Part shown: piece by piece, positions 15,549 through 23,617 of the stretch
How positions within the stretch are numbered: the stretch's first letter is position 1
Layout: each line of letters begins with the position of its first letter
DNA from: JALZHR01 sp036389695
GTDB lineage: Bacteria > Acidobacteriota > Blastocatellia > Pyrinomonadales > Pyrinomonadaceae
DNA: 44,887 bases
Direction: 5' to 3'
Assembly: GCA_036389695.1 (NCBI GenBank)
Contig: DASVWG010000484.1
Location: 1 to 44,887 of the forward strand
Notes under the pieces: generated by a model
Told to the model about the DNA's origin: nothing
Database searches by the model: none
Seen by the model: only the letters and a program-made list of their open reading frames with translations
Made by a program: the position numbers and the translations under genes

Positions 15549-17306
15549 ATGTGGCTCGCCGGTTGTTTCGTCATCGCGGCGGTCGCGGTTTTTCTGCGAT
15601 TTTACGATTTGCTTTTAAAGCCGCTGCACCACGACGAAGGCGTCAACGGCTTTTTTCTGACGACGCTTTTCCGCGAGGGAATTTACAAATACGACCCGAG
15701 CAATTATCACGGTCCGACGCTTTATTACATCGCGCTGTTTTTTACGAAAGTCTTCGGGCTGGAAACTTTCCCGATTCGCGCCAGCGTCGGCGTTTTCGGC
15801 ATTTTGATGGTTCTGCTGACGTTTTTTCTCCGGCGTTACATCGGCACCATCGGCAGTCTGGTCGCCGCGCTGCTTATCGCGCTTTCGCCCGGAATGGTTT
15901 ATATCTCGCGCTATTTTATACACGAAATCTTTTTTGTTTTTTGCAGCTTCGGCATTGTTTTGGGCGTTTTGTTTTTTATCGAAGGCAGACGCCCGGGCGT
16001 CTGGGCGACCGCGTGGATGGCTTTGCTTTTATTGATTTGTTTTCTGCCGCCCGCACTGAATATCGTTTCGCTTTTTAATTTGCAGAATCCGACGACCGTC
16101 TGGTTTTTGCGCGCCGGATTTTTTGCCGTCGAAGCGATTCTGGTTTTTCTGGTGATGCGGATGCTTCTGGAATGGAACGAGGGCAGAGCGATTTATCTGC
16201 TGCTGGCGTCGGCTTCGACGGCGCTGTTTTTCGCGACGAAGGAGACGGCTTTTATCACGGTCGGAACATTAGCGATTGCCTGCGTCTGCGTCTGGATTTG
16301 GCGCAAAATTTACGGCGGAATGTTTGGCGCGAAAATCGAAGCCGATAATCTCGCGCCGGTGGCGCTGACATGGCGGACTTTTCGCGAGCGTCTGGGCACG
16401 GGCGCTGATTTGACGCTTTTGACGGTCGCCGTCGTCGTTATTTTTATATACGTCAGCGTCTTGTTTTTCTCTTCGTTTTTTACTTATGCGGAAGGCGTCG
16501 CGGGCGCGATAAAGGCTTACGCTTTCTGGACGAAAACCGGCACGGGCGACCACACGCAGAACGGCACGCTGGCTTATTTTAAATGGATGTGGAAGCTGGA
16601 ATCGCCGATTTTATTTCTGTCGGCGGTCGGCACTTTGATTGCTTTCATCAAAGCTCGGCATCGTTTCGCGATGTTCGCCGGATTGTGGGCGTTCGGGCTT
16701 TTTCTGGCTTACACGATTATCCCGTATAAAACGCCGTGGCTGGCGCTTTCGTTTATTTTGCCGATGTGTCTTGTCGCCGGTTACGGCATCAACGAATTGT
16801 TTGCCTCGCGCGACGGCGCGATGAAAGGCATCGCGGCGCTGCTGCTGGCGGTTTCAACCGGAATTCTGGGCTATCAGACGACGGATTTAAACTTTAACCG
16901 CTACGACGACGATTCGATGCCGTATGTTTACGCGCACACTCGGCGCGGCTTTTTAGACCTTATCCGGCAAATCGAATATTACGCCGAAAAAAGCGGCAAG
17001 GGAAAAGACGCGACTATCGAAGTCGTCTCGCCCGATTACTGGTCGATGCCGTGGTATACGCGCCATTACACGCACGCCAATTATCACGGTCGCCTCGTAG
17101 ACGCGAACACGGCGGAAATGATTGTGGCGAAAAAAGGCGAGCAGGACGCCGACATTTTAGAGAAATATTCCGCGCATTATAAATACGTCGGCGAATATCC
17201 GCTGCGCCCCGGCGTGGATTTGATTCTGCTGGTCCGCCGCGATTTAGCCGACATCAGCGCCAGAGAAATCGATGGCAGCGAAGCAATGCCGGTCATCGTG
17301 AAGTGA
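15549..17306 (+). CDS. Agl23-like polytopic membrane protein (TIGR03663 type, GT-C fold)
   Basis: A 585-residue protein from ATG 15549, which directly precedes TM1 and follows AAAGGA; an in-frame ATG at 15399 would add a repeat-coded tail. The first extracytoplasmic loop contains LHHDEGVNGFFL and NYHGPTLYYIALF, the diagnostic segment of the family named after haloarchaeal Agl23, with the acidic HHDEG placed like the catalytic Asp of GT-C enzymes. About ten helices follow, then a C-terminal soluble domain (from about 490; NFNRYDDDSMPYVYAHTRRG). Agl23 is linked to flipping of lipid-linked sugars in archaea. The bacterial role is unproven, but a transferase or flippase-associated function is plausible. 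Confidence 0.83.
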   Translation: MWLAGCFVIAAVAVFLRFYDLLLKPLHHDEGVNGFFLTTLFREGIYKYDPSNYHGPTLYYIALFFTKVFGLETFPIRASVGVFGILMVLLTFFLRRYIGTIGSLVAALLIALSPGMVYISRYFIHEIFFVFCSFGIVLGVLFFIEGRRPGVWATAWMALLLLICFLPPALNIVSLFNLQNPTTVWFLRAGFFAVEAILVFLVMRMLLEWNEGRAIYLLLASASTALFFATKETAFITVGTLAIACVCVWIWRKIYGGMFGAKIEADNLAPVALTWRTFRERLGTGADLTLLTVAVVVIFIYVSVLFFSSFFTYAEGVAGAIKAYAFWTKTGTGDHTQNGTLAYFKWMWKLESPILFLSAVGTLIAFIKARHRFAMFAGLWAFGLFLAYTIIPYKTPWLALSFILPMCLVAGYGINELFASRDGAMKGIAALLLAVSTGILGYQTTDLNFNRYDDDSMPYVYAHTRRGFLDLIRQIEYYAEKSGKGKDATIEVVSPDYWSMPWYTRHYTHANYHGRLVDANTAEMIVAKKGEQDADILEKYSAHYKYVGEYPLRPGVDLILLVRRDLADISAREIDGSEAMPVIVK

Positions 17307-17310
17307 AATA

Positions 17311-17445
17311 AACGATGAGCGCGGAACGGAAGAAAGTTTTGAGTTTTGAATTTTGAATCTTAAGTTAATCGAAAATCATTAATTCAAAACTCAAAACTCA
17401 AAACTCAAAACTAATCCATCGTTCCGCGTTCATCATTCATCGTTT
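17311..17445. repeat. Nested heptamer inverted repeat, overlapping the mgtC 3' end
   Basis: The outer arms GATGAGCGCGGAACG and CGTTCCGCGTTCATC match at 14 of 15 positions. The inner arms are tandem AGTTTTG units (left) and four TCAAAAC units (right). The right end, in CGTTCAT/CATTCAT heptamers, encodes the last residues and stop of the convergent MgtC gene. Confidence 0.85.
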
Positions 17446-17945
17446 TCATTTTGCCGCTTGGCTGGCTTGTCATCTGTTCTGTCTTGTTTGTTTATCTGAA
17501 CCTCGATTCTGCCGGCGAGCGCCAGAATAATCAGCGTCAGAATCGTGCTGATTATAGCCAAGCCCAAAGCGCCCAGCCCGACCGCCACGCCAATCGCCGC
17601 CGCCATCCAGACGCCCGCCGCCGTCGTCAGCCCCTGAATATCGCGCTCTTCATTTAATTTCAAAATCGAACCCGCGCCGATAAACCCGATGCCCGTCACA
17701 ATCCCCTGAATCACGCGCGATAAACCATCAGAACTCATCCCGTAACCCGAACCCGACAGCACAAACACGCACGTCCCGAGCGTCACCAGAATATGCGTCC
17801 TTAAGCCCGCCGGTTTCCCGACGCGCTCGCGCTGAAACCCGATAACCGCCCCCAACAGCGTCGCCGCAATCAACCGGATAACAACGTGCACCAACTGCCG
17901 CGCATCCGGCAAACCGGCGGTTAATTCTTCCCAGAAAATATCCAT
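17433..17945 (-). CDS. MgtC/SapB family membrane protein
   Basis: A 170-residue inner-membrane protein with about five helices. The family core GFQRERVGKPAGLRTHILVT (43-62) joins helix 2 to helix 3, and the glycine-rich helix IVTGIGFIGAGSILK (about 87-101) is typical. MgtC-type proteins support growth in low Mg2+ or inside hosts; many environmental homologues have unknown roles. The C-terminal MgtC regulatory domain found in pathogens is missing, so this is the short SapB/YhiD form. The last residues (NENDE) and the stop come from a heptamer repeat. No Mg2+-sensing leader is visible in the 160 bp upstream. Confidence 0.93.
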   Translation of the reverse strand: MDIFWEELTAGLPDARQLVHVVIRLIAATLLGAVIGFQRERVGKPAGLRTHILVTLGTCVFVLSGSGYGMSSDGLSRVIQGIVTGIGFIGAGSILKLNEERDIQGLTTAAGVWMAAAIGVAVGLGALGLAIISTILTLIILALAGRIEVQINKQDRTDDKPAKRQNENDE

Positions 17946-18105
17946 TTTGCCCCCTTGTAATTTGCAGTAAGCGGATTACTTTCTGTTAAGTTTAAGTTAA
18001 ATCTTTGTTACATTACAATTTTTGATTGAAACTGAAAAGCGGAATTTTAGGCAGAACGCAAGCAAAGAACTGTATGTTGTAATAAAGAAATCATTGAAAA
18101 ATCAT

Positions 18106-18438
18106 TTATGAGATTGTAAGAAATGAAGCGTAATCGTCTTCATAAAAGATTTTGATTGCTTCAAACTCGCGGCGCATTAATTTCTCAACGTCGGAAGTAG
18201 AACAATTTCCTGACCTCACCCAGATTACTTTCGGCGGATAGCCAAATAAAAAGCTGCGCTGATGCATATCCGAATCCTTCGAAACAATCATCAAATCGTT
18301 GGCTTTAGCATAATCCCAGACTTGAATATCATCAGCCGCTTTCAACCCGATGTCGCGAACGTGAACCGAATCGGGAAACAAATCAGCTAAAAGACTTGCC
18401 AATCTGTGCGATAAGTTTTCGTCAAATAATAATTTCAC
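18106..18438 (-). CDS. DUF5615 PIN-like toxin
   Basis: A 110-residue protein with PIN-like features: N-terminal LLFDENLSHRL with Asp/Glu, DADDIQVWDYA-like AADDIQVWDYAKAND (about 34-48), and SKDSDMHQRS (53-62) with the central Asp pair. DUF5615 proteins are predicted VapC-like ribonucleases and usually follow a DUF433 antitoxin, as here. The start codon overlaps the antitoxin stop by 4 bp (GTGA/ATGA type), the coupling expected of a toxin-antitoxin operon. Target RNA is unknown. It is the last gene of a four-gene minus-strand run led by HerA. Confidence 0.88.
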   Translation of the reverse strand: MKLLFDENLSHRLASLLADLFPDSVHVRDIGLKAADDIQVWDYAKANDLMIVSKDSDMHQRSFLFGYPPKVIWVRSGNCSTSDVEKLMRREFEAIKIFYEDDYASFLTIS

Positions 18439-18665
18439 GCAGCAATCGGAACGGTCATCAACCGTCGCTCACGGTCAGCGGCGAAGGCAATACAGGCTTT
18501 GAAATCTTCACGCGTTAAATCTGGAAAATCTTCGAGAATTTCTTCTTCCGTCATATCCGAAGCCAGATACTCAAGCACTTCGTAAACCGTAATCCGCAAC
18601 CCGCGCACGCAAGGCTTGCCGCCGCGCTTGTTCGGGTCAATCGTGATGTAGTCTTGGTAATTCAT
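18435..18665 (-). CDS. DUF433 antitoxin
   Basis: The 76-residue protein shows the DUF433 signature ITIDPNKRGGKPCVRGLRIT (7-26), the helix VYEVLEYLASDMTEEEILEDFPDLTREDFKACIAFAADRE and a basic tail. The domain is a winged-helix-like DNA-binding unit that acts as antitoxin and autorepressor for DUF5615/PIN partners. It lies 15 bp after the NDT-like gene and overlaps the toxin gene, so the pair is probably read through from upstream, unless a promoter exists inside the preceding gene. Confidence 0.9.
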   Translation of the reverse strand: MNYQDYITIDPNKRGGKPCVRGLRITVYEVLEYLASDMTEEEILEDFPDLTREDFKACIAFAADRERRLMTVPIAA

Positions 18666-18680
18666 ATTTCTAATTAATTT

Positions 18681-19520
18681 TTACGACAGTTCCGTTCTTT
18701 GCACAATAACAGGAAAATCTCTATTGCCTTGTTTTGTAAAAAGCCTGACTAAAATTGTTTCTTCCTCTCCGGGTTTAAGTTTACTATCAGGTGAAGAATT
18801 CAGCAGGATTCTATATGAAGTATAGGCATTAGGAAATAAAGTCGGGAAATCCGGCATCATATGTAAATATTCTCGGGTTGGTAATTTGGTAGTTTTAACT
18901 TCATCATTCTTACAACGATTTAATCTTTTTGCTAAGATACCAATTTTGAAATCTCCTGAATTGTAAGTATCACTTGACGAGTTGAAAATCGTAAATTCAG
19001 GAGATGGAAGTATATTTGGGCGAAATGTATACACAGCCTTACCAGACGCTAAATTTACATTTCCCAAAAAAAGTTCTAAACCTATTTTAGTGTCAGATAA
19101 TTTAGTAGGTGGATTTTCGATAAAATATTTAACTCTTTTTTCTAGTTCATCTCGCAACACTGAAACCTTTGTTCCATAAACAATATGTGTAAAGTGTTTT
19201 AAGTCAAAAGGAATATCATCAGCGTTTTTAGTAAGTAATATAGTCAGTTTTCCTAAAGCGTGCGCATATCCAACTTCATAAAAAACATTAGGATTACGAC
19301 CTGACATATCGGCAACTATTAAATCTGCTTTGGCTATTTGATTATAAACTCGGTCGAGAATTCTTTCGCTAAATATTTGCTCATCAACGCGCTCACAATA
19401 AGCTCCCGCCTTATCGCAAGCTTCTTTAATTCCTATGCGGTAAACATCATCAAATTCTTCACTAAAAGGCATGAGAACAAAACAAAACGGCTTCGGCGAT
19501 GTGGTTTTAGAATTAGCCAT
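18681..19520 (-). CDS. Nucleoside 2-deoxyribosyltransferase/TIR-like domain protein
   Basis: A 279-residue cytoplasmic protein. Residues 11-115 have a flavodoxin-like fold pattern: FCFVLMPFSEEFDDVY, a helix, ADLIVADMSGRNPNVF and YEVGYAHALGK. E82 corresponds to the catalytic Glu of nucleoside deoxyribosyltransferases and TIR-type NAD glycohydrolases. The C-terminal half (about 130-279) is beta-rich and unfamiliar, and may be a sensor or binding domain. The gene is strikingly AT-rich against its flanks, a sign of transfer. It lies 61 bp after HerA and 15 bp before the antitoxin, all on one strand. A nucleotide- or NAD-cleaving defence effector is plausible but unproven. Confidence 0.7.
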   Translation of the reverse strand: MANSKTTSPKPFCFVLMPFSEEFDDVYRIGIKEACDKAGAYCERVDEQIFSERILDRVYNQIAKADLIVADMSGRNPNVFYEVGYAHALGKLTILLTKNADDIPFDLKHFTHIVYGTKVSVLRDELEKRVKYFIENPPTKLSDTKIGLELFLGNVNLASGKAVYTFRPNILPSPEFTIFNSSSDTYNSGDFKIGILAKRLNRCKNDEVKTTKLPTREYLHMMPDFPTLFPNAYTSYRILLNSSPDSKLKPGEEETILVRLFTKQGNRDFPVIVQRTELS

Positions 19521-19581
19521 AATAATTTGAATTCTTGAGCATGCTTAAACCATTTCAATTAAATTTATTCTAACACGAGAA

Positions 19582-21282
19582 TTAAATCCTGATATTCCCA
19601 ATCTTCTCCGGCTTTTTATCCGAACTCGGTTTCAGATACGGCGCATTGTCCTGTTCGCGTTTTGATTGTTCGTCGGACGAGTGCCATTTCATCCATTCGG
19701 TCGGGGCGTCGAAGGTTTCGCCGCCGTGTTGGGTCAGGCGTTGGCGGATGCGGCACATGACGGGCGTGTTGATGCCGACGCCCGAGATGACGGCTTGTCC
19801 TTTCGTTAGAGCGGGAAGCTCGGCGAGCATGGCGCGTCCGGCGCCTTCGACGGATTGGGCGATGGTTTGCTGGTCGATCGGGTTGACGATGCGCATGATG
19901 ATTTGCGTCATGCATTGCGAGAGAACGTCCTGGTCGAGCTTGCCCGGTCGCTGCGTTATCAAGCCGATGCCGACGCCGAATTTGCGTCCTTCGGCGAGGA
20001 TTTGTTTCAGGATGTTGGTCGAGACGACGCTCGCTCCGGCGGGCGCGAAGCGGTGCGCTTCTTCCAGCAGTGTGAAGACCGGATACGGCAGATGATTTTC
20101 CGTGTTTGCCTGCGCTTCGCCGCGCGTGGTCAGCATTCGCGCTTTGTTGACGCGGCGCAGGAGCGTGCCGACAATCACCTGCTGCTCGTGCTGTTCGATG
20201 TCCGAGAGCTCGAGAATCGTGCAGCGTCCGGGCGCGAAAAGGTCTTTCAGCGGAATGTGGTCTTGCGCGGAGAAAAGGCTGTCGGGTTTGTCGAAGCGCG
20301 AATCCAGCCGCCACAGAAGCCCGTCGATGGAAGACGCGTTGCCGCCGTCGCCGCCTTTTTTCTCGTCGCCGTATTTTTGTTTCAAAACCTCGTCGCGCAA
20401 ATCGTGATAAGCGTAGGCGTAATCCTGTTTTCGCTCGAAACGCAGGCGCTCGTTCAGACTGCGAAACGCCTGCGCGAGAAAATGCAGCATTTTATCGGAA
20501 GTTCCTTCGGGCAGAAGATATTTGACGTCCGCTTCGGTCAAAGTCGAAAAGCGAACCTTGATTTTGTCGGGCGTGAAGATTTTTACTTCCGGCTTGTAGC
20601 CGTCCGCGCCGAAAAATTGATTGTCGCCCTGAATCGACTGCATCGTGTGATATTCGCCGTGCGGGTCAACGATTAAAACGGCGGCGCGGTTGTATTGATT
20701 CATCAATTCTTCGACCAGAACGCCAGCCGTGTAGGATTTTCCCGAGCCTGTCGATGCGAGAATCGCTAAGTGAGTCGAAACGACGTCTTTGATGGACAGC
20801 ACGACGGGAACTTCGCCCGCGTTTCTGGTTAAAAGACTGCCGATGTGCGCCGAGCCGAGCTCGGTCGATTTTTTCGGGCTGAGCATCTGCGCCAGCGTTT
20901 CCGAAGAGGTCATAAAAACGGCGTCGCCCGGATTCGGCGGAATGCGCGGGTTGACGAAATCTTTTAAATTTCTATCGAAATAACCGATGGTCTCGACCTG
21001 AATTTCGTAAATCTCGCACGCCTCGCCGTTTAAGCCGATAAGCGAAGAAACGAGCGCGGGCGGCGTGCTCGGGTCGGCGAGAAAAGCGTCGGGCAGATTA
21101 CGGACGATGCGCCTGCCTTTAATCGTGCCGATAATCTGGCGCGTCTGGTCGCCGTCTTTGACGCGGTAATAGACAAACTCGCCGATGCGCGTTTTTTCGT
21201 TGTCCTTGGTGATAAAAAGGTATTCGTGCGGCAATTCGCCGGGACCTTTGACCGTGCCGGTTAGAAAATCTGTGGTTGTCAT
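19582..21282 (-). CDS. herA: HerA-type DNA translocase ATPase
   Basis: A 566-residue protein from ATG 21282; the frame runs 17 codons further but without a better start. An N-terminal HAS-barrel (about 1-130) precedes a FtsK/HerA-like RecA core: Walker A ASTGSGKSYT (176-185), Walker B VLIVDPHGEY (about 203-212) and LLEEAHRFAP with the catalytic/sensor acidic pair (about 425). HerA hexamers pump duplex DNA, classically with the nuclease NurA; in anti-phage systems the partner is often SIR2 or another effector. No NurA is present here. The downstream gene has an NDT/TIR-like fold. HerA itself has host-like GC content, unlike that neighbour. Confidence 0.92.
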   Translation of the reverse strand: MTTTDFLTGTVKGPGELPHEYLFITKDNEKTRIGEFVYYRVKDGDQTRQIIGTIKGRRIVRNLPDAFLADPSTPPALVSSLIGLNGEACEIYEIQVETIGYFDRNLKDFVNPRIPPNPGDAVFMTSSETLAQMLSPKKSTELGSAHIGSLLTRNAGEVPVVLSIKDVVSTHLAILASTGSGKSYTAGVLVEELMNQYNRAAVLIVDPHGEYHTMQSIQGDNQFFGADGYKPEVKIFTPDKIKVRFSTLTEADVKYLLPEGTSDKMLHFLAQAFRSLNERLRFERKQDYAYAYHDLRDEVLKQKYGDEKKGGDGGNASSIDGLLWRLDSRFDKPDSLFSAQDHIPLKDLFAPGRCTILELSDIEQHEQQVIVGTLLRRVNKARMLTTRGEAQANTENHLPYPVFTLLEEAHRFAPAGASVVSTNILKQILAEGRKFGVGIGLITQRPGKLDQDVLSQCMTQIIMRIVNPIDQQTIAQSVEGAGRAMLAELPALTKGQAVISGVGINTPVMCRIRQRLTQHGGETFDAPTEWMKWHSSDEQSKREQDNAPYLKPSSDKKPEKIGNIRI

Positions 21283-21412
21283 ATTTGTAAAGCCGGAATT
21301 TTGATTTTGAAAAATTCGGGAAAAGTATAACACGAAAGTTTCGATTGTTCGGGAACAAACCGCCGCCGCGCGGTGTCTAAACAGCCATCAAGCTTTAAGG
21401 AGGCTGGAAAAA

Positions 21413-21787
21413 ATGAAAAATAATTTCAAATTGAGTCTGCGCCAAATCTGGCTGGCGGTCGGTGTTTTGTCGATGATTACGCTTTTTCTGCCGCGCGTCG
21501 AAGGCTGGCAGGATTTTATGAAAAACGCGCTGCTTGTTTTGGAAGCGCTGGTGTTTATTCTCTCTTTACCGTGCAGCCTTTTCGCCGTTCCGGTCGTCAT
21601 CGCGGCGGCGCATTATCTGGATATGCCTCTGATGTCGAGTCGCGGCATGACCTTGAGCACGATTCTGTTATTCGTCATCGGCTTGATGCAGTGGTTCTGG
21701 ATTTCACGTTTCTGGTCGCCGCGCGAGCCGCCGTTTCAAATGCTCGATTTACTCGGCGAAAATTCCGATATGACGGTTGCTGAATAA
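21413..21787 (+). CDS. Small integral membrane protein, unknown function
   Basis: A 124-residue protein with about three hydrophobic helices (12-27, 40-70, 78-100) and a polar C-terminal tail (PREPPFQMLDLLGENSDM). A strong AAGGAGG Shine-Dalgarno lies about ten bases before ATG 21413, supporting real translation. No family is recognised. It stands alone between herA (divergent) and a convergent coiled-coil gene, separated from the latter by a long nested hairpin. Confidence 0.75.
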   Translation: MKNNFKLSLRQIWLAVGVLSMITLFLPRVEGWQDFMKNALLVLEALVFILSLPCSLFAVPVVIAAAHYLDMPLMSSRGMTLSTILLFVIGLMQWFWISRFWSPREPPFQMLDLLGENSDMTVAE

Positions 21788-21791
21788 CAGA

Positions 21792-21990
21792 AAATCAGCC
21801 CGCGAAAAGACGCTAAAAACAAAAAAATGAAACCGCAGATAAACGCGGATAAGAATAAATTTTATCCTGTCCGTCAAGCCGCGAAGCCTGCTTTATCAAG
21901 TCGCGGAGCCTACTTGAAATCTGCGTTTATCCGTGCAAATCTGCGGGTTCATTTTTCGCATCCGTTTCGCGTTTTTTCGCGGGCTGATTT
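21792..21990. repeat. Nested long inverted repeat between convergent genes
   Basis: Outer arms begin AAATCAGCCCGCGAAAAGAC (21792-21813) and pair with 21969-21990. Inner arms carry TGAAACCGCAGAT and ATCTGCGGGTTCA around GATAAACGCGGATAA-type units. It fills the 220-bp gap and could terminate both convergent genes. Confidence 0.85.
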
Positions 21991-22007
21991 CTTAAATTCT
22001 TTCTGAG

Positions 22008-22232
22008 TTATTCGTCTTCAAAATCGAGCAGTTGGTCTTCAATCATCGCCAGTTCCTTGCGCAGGTTGTTTTCCATCGAAATCGAAACCTGGTCTTGTTC
22101 GAGCTGAATCGCCTGTTCTTCGGGGTCGCGGTCGAGCTCCATCTGCAAATCTTCGTTGACGCGGCTCAGTTGAGCGTTGATTTCGTCGCGTCGGCGCTCC
22201 AATTGTTCTCTGGTTGGTTTGTGTTCCGGCAT
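22008..22232 (-). CDS. Small coiled-coil protein, unknown function
   Basis: A 74-residue highly charged protein that is almost entirely predicted helix with a heptad-like pattern (REQLERRRDEINAQLSRVNE, then ELAMIEDQLLDFEDE). The ATG at 22232 follows AGGGAGAA at good spacing. It has no membrane segment, Cys or known motif. A structural or adaptor role is possible. The gene is convergent with the membrane protein gene across a long palindrome and divergent from the lytS-type kinase. Confidence 0.7.
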   Translation of the reverse strand: MPEHKPTREQLERRRDEINAQLSRVNEDLQMELDRDPEEQAIQLEQDQVSISMENNLRKELAMIEDQLLDFEDE

Positions 22233-22356
22233 AAATTCTCCCTTTGATAGATTTAATTTTAAAAGTATAACGTTTTCGACGCGCTGCTGTGAAGAGAGAG
22301 CTTTTTGACTGCTTTCCTGACTGAGTCAAGCCAATCATTTTGCGCGGAAAAACCGC

Positions 22357-22386
22357 AGTTCGTCAAAAAAATCAATCTGTTCGTCA
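22357..22386 (+). promoter_or_regulatory. Candidate LytTR operator upstream of the lytSR-type operon
   Basis: GTTCGTCA occurs at 22358-22365 and again at 22379-22386, exactly 21 bp apart. LytTR regulators bind paired 9-bp direct repeats of the type [TA][AC][CA]GTTN[AG][TG] with 12-13 bp between them; CAGTTCGT fits except at the first base. The site ends 43 bp before the kinase start, suggesting autoregulation. A similar pair precedes the YncE-like gene. Confidence 0.65.
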
Positions 22387-22429
22387 CATACGGCTTGCCG
22401 AAAAAACGATTTTAAGGCTGAATATTGCT

Positions 22430-23557
22430 ATGAACATTGAGCCGAAATTAAACCGCCCCGTCGTCAAGTGGATTGCCGTCTGGGCGGTCTGGACGATTGT
22501 CGGATTTTATTTTACCAGCCAAACCGCTCTGCAAAGTCAAATCTCCGGCAAACCGGATTCTTTCTGGCGAGTTCTCTCCTGGCAGCTTTTTTCCGGCTAC
22601 GTCTGGTTCGCGCTTAGTCCCGTCATTTTGTGGCTCGGACGAAAATTTCCGTTTGAAAACGGCAAATGGAAAGTGAGCGTTCCGGTTCACCTTATCGCCA
22701 GCGTTATCGTCGCGCTTTTCCAGCTCGCCATCGACGCGTTCGTTTTGCCGAAGCTCGGTTATCTGAACCGGTTTTTATCCGAGTCTTTCTGGGAGAATTA
22801 TCGTGTTTTCGTGCTCGTCAATCTGCATTTCAGCGTCTCGATTTACTGGGGCGTTCTGGGGATTTATCAGGCAATCAGGTATTACCGGAAATATCGCGAG
22901 CGCGAATTGCAGACTTCGCAGCTCGAAGCGCGTCTGGCGATGTCGCGCCTGCAGGTTTTGAAAATGCAGCTTCACCCGCATTTTCTGTTCAATACGCTGA
23001 ACGCGATTTCCGAGCTGATTTACAAAGACCCGGAATCAGCCGAGCGGATGATTGGCGATTTGAGCGACCTGCTGAGGATGTCTTTTCAAAATCTGGAAGT
23101 GCAGGAAATCACGCTCAAGCAGGAGCTTGAATTTCTGCGTAAATATCTGGAAATAGAGCAGATGCGCTTTCACGATAGATTGAAAGTGGAAATGAAAATC
23201 GCGCCCGAAACTTTGGACGCGCAGGTGCCGAATATGATTCTCCAGCCGCTCGTCGAAAACGCCATCAAACACGGGCTGGCGCCGCGCTCCGAAGGCGGAA
23301 AAATCGAAATCGGCGCGCAGCGAAGCAACGGGCATTTGCAGATAACCGTCAGCGACGACGGCATCGGCGTGCCGTTTAACGACGTGGAAAATCTGCCGGA
23401 AGGCGTCGGGCTTTCAAACACCCGAAAGCGCCTGCGCCATCTCTACGGCGCGCACCACCAATTCGATTTGGCGACGACGGAAAAAAGCGGTCTGAAAGTG
23501 AATCTGACGATTCCGTTTAAAGAAATGATGAACGATGAACGCGAAACGCGGAATTAA
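22430..23557 (+). CDS. LytS/YehU-type sensor histidine kinase
   Basis: A 375-residue inner-membrane kinase. From ATG 22430, four hydrophobic helices (about 15-155) form the sensor module without a large periplasmic domain, followed by a coiled linker. The His_kinase motif is QLHPHFLFNTLNAISELI, with H184 the likely phospho-acceptor. The HATPase shows NAIKHGL, DDGIGVP and GVGLSNTRKRL. This is the histidine kinase subfamily that always pairs with LytTR regulators, and one follows directly. The 3' end (coding MMNDERETRN) is made of heptamer repeats of the GATGAAC type. A paired direct repeat upstream suggests control by its own regulator. Confidence 0.94.
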   Translation: MNIEPKLNRPVVKWIAVWAVWTIVGFYFTSQTALQSQISGKPDSFWRVLSWQLFSGYVWFALSPVILWLGRKFPFENGKWKVSVPVHLIASVIVALFQLAIDAFVLPKLGYLNRFLSESFWENYRVFVLVNLHFSVSIYWGVLGIYQAIRYYRKYRERELQTSQLEARLAMSRLQVLKMQLHPHFLFNTLNAISELIYKDPESAERMIGDLSDLLRMSFQNLEVQEITLKQELEFLRKYLEIEQMRFHDRLKVEMKIAPETLDAQVPNMILQPLVENAIKHGLAPRSEGGKIEIGAQRSNGHLQITVSDDGIGVPFNDVENLPEGVGLSNTRKRLRHLYGAHHQFDLATTEKSGLKVNLTIPFKEMMNDERETRN

Positions 23558-23609
23558 AAGCTGAAAACGCGACAATTGCAATTCATCGTTCATCGTTCTG
23601 CATTCATCG
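23527..23609. repeat. Inverted heptamer arrays across the kinase-regulator junction
   Basis: Four heptamers on the left (GATGAAC, GATGAAC, GCGAAAC, GCGGAAT; 23527-23554) encode the kinase C-terminus. Four on the right (TTCATCG, TTCATCG, TTCTGCA, TTCATCG; 23582-23609) are their inverted counterparts and end eight bases before the regulator ATG. Confidence 0.85.
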
Positions 23610-23617
23610 TTTTTTTA

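Noticed and set aside
17946..18105. Mg2+ riboswitch upstream of mgtC
   Set aside because: The 160 bp hold no conserved M-box-like helices; only AT-rich DNA is visible.
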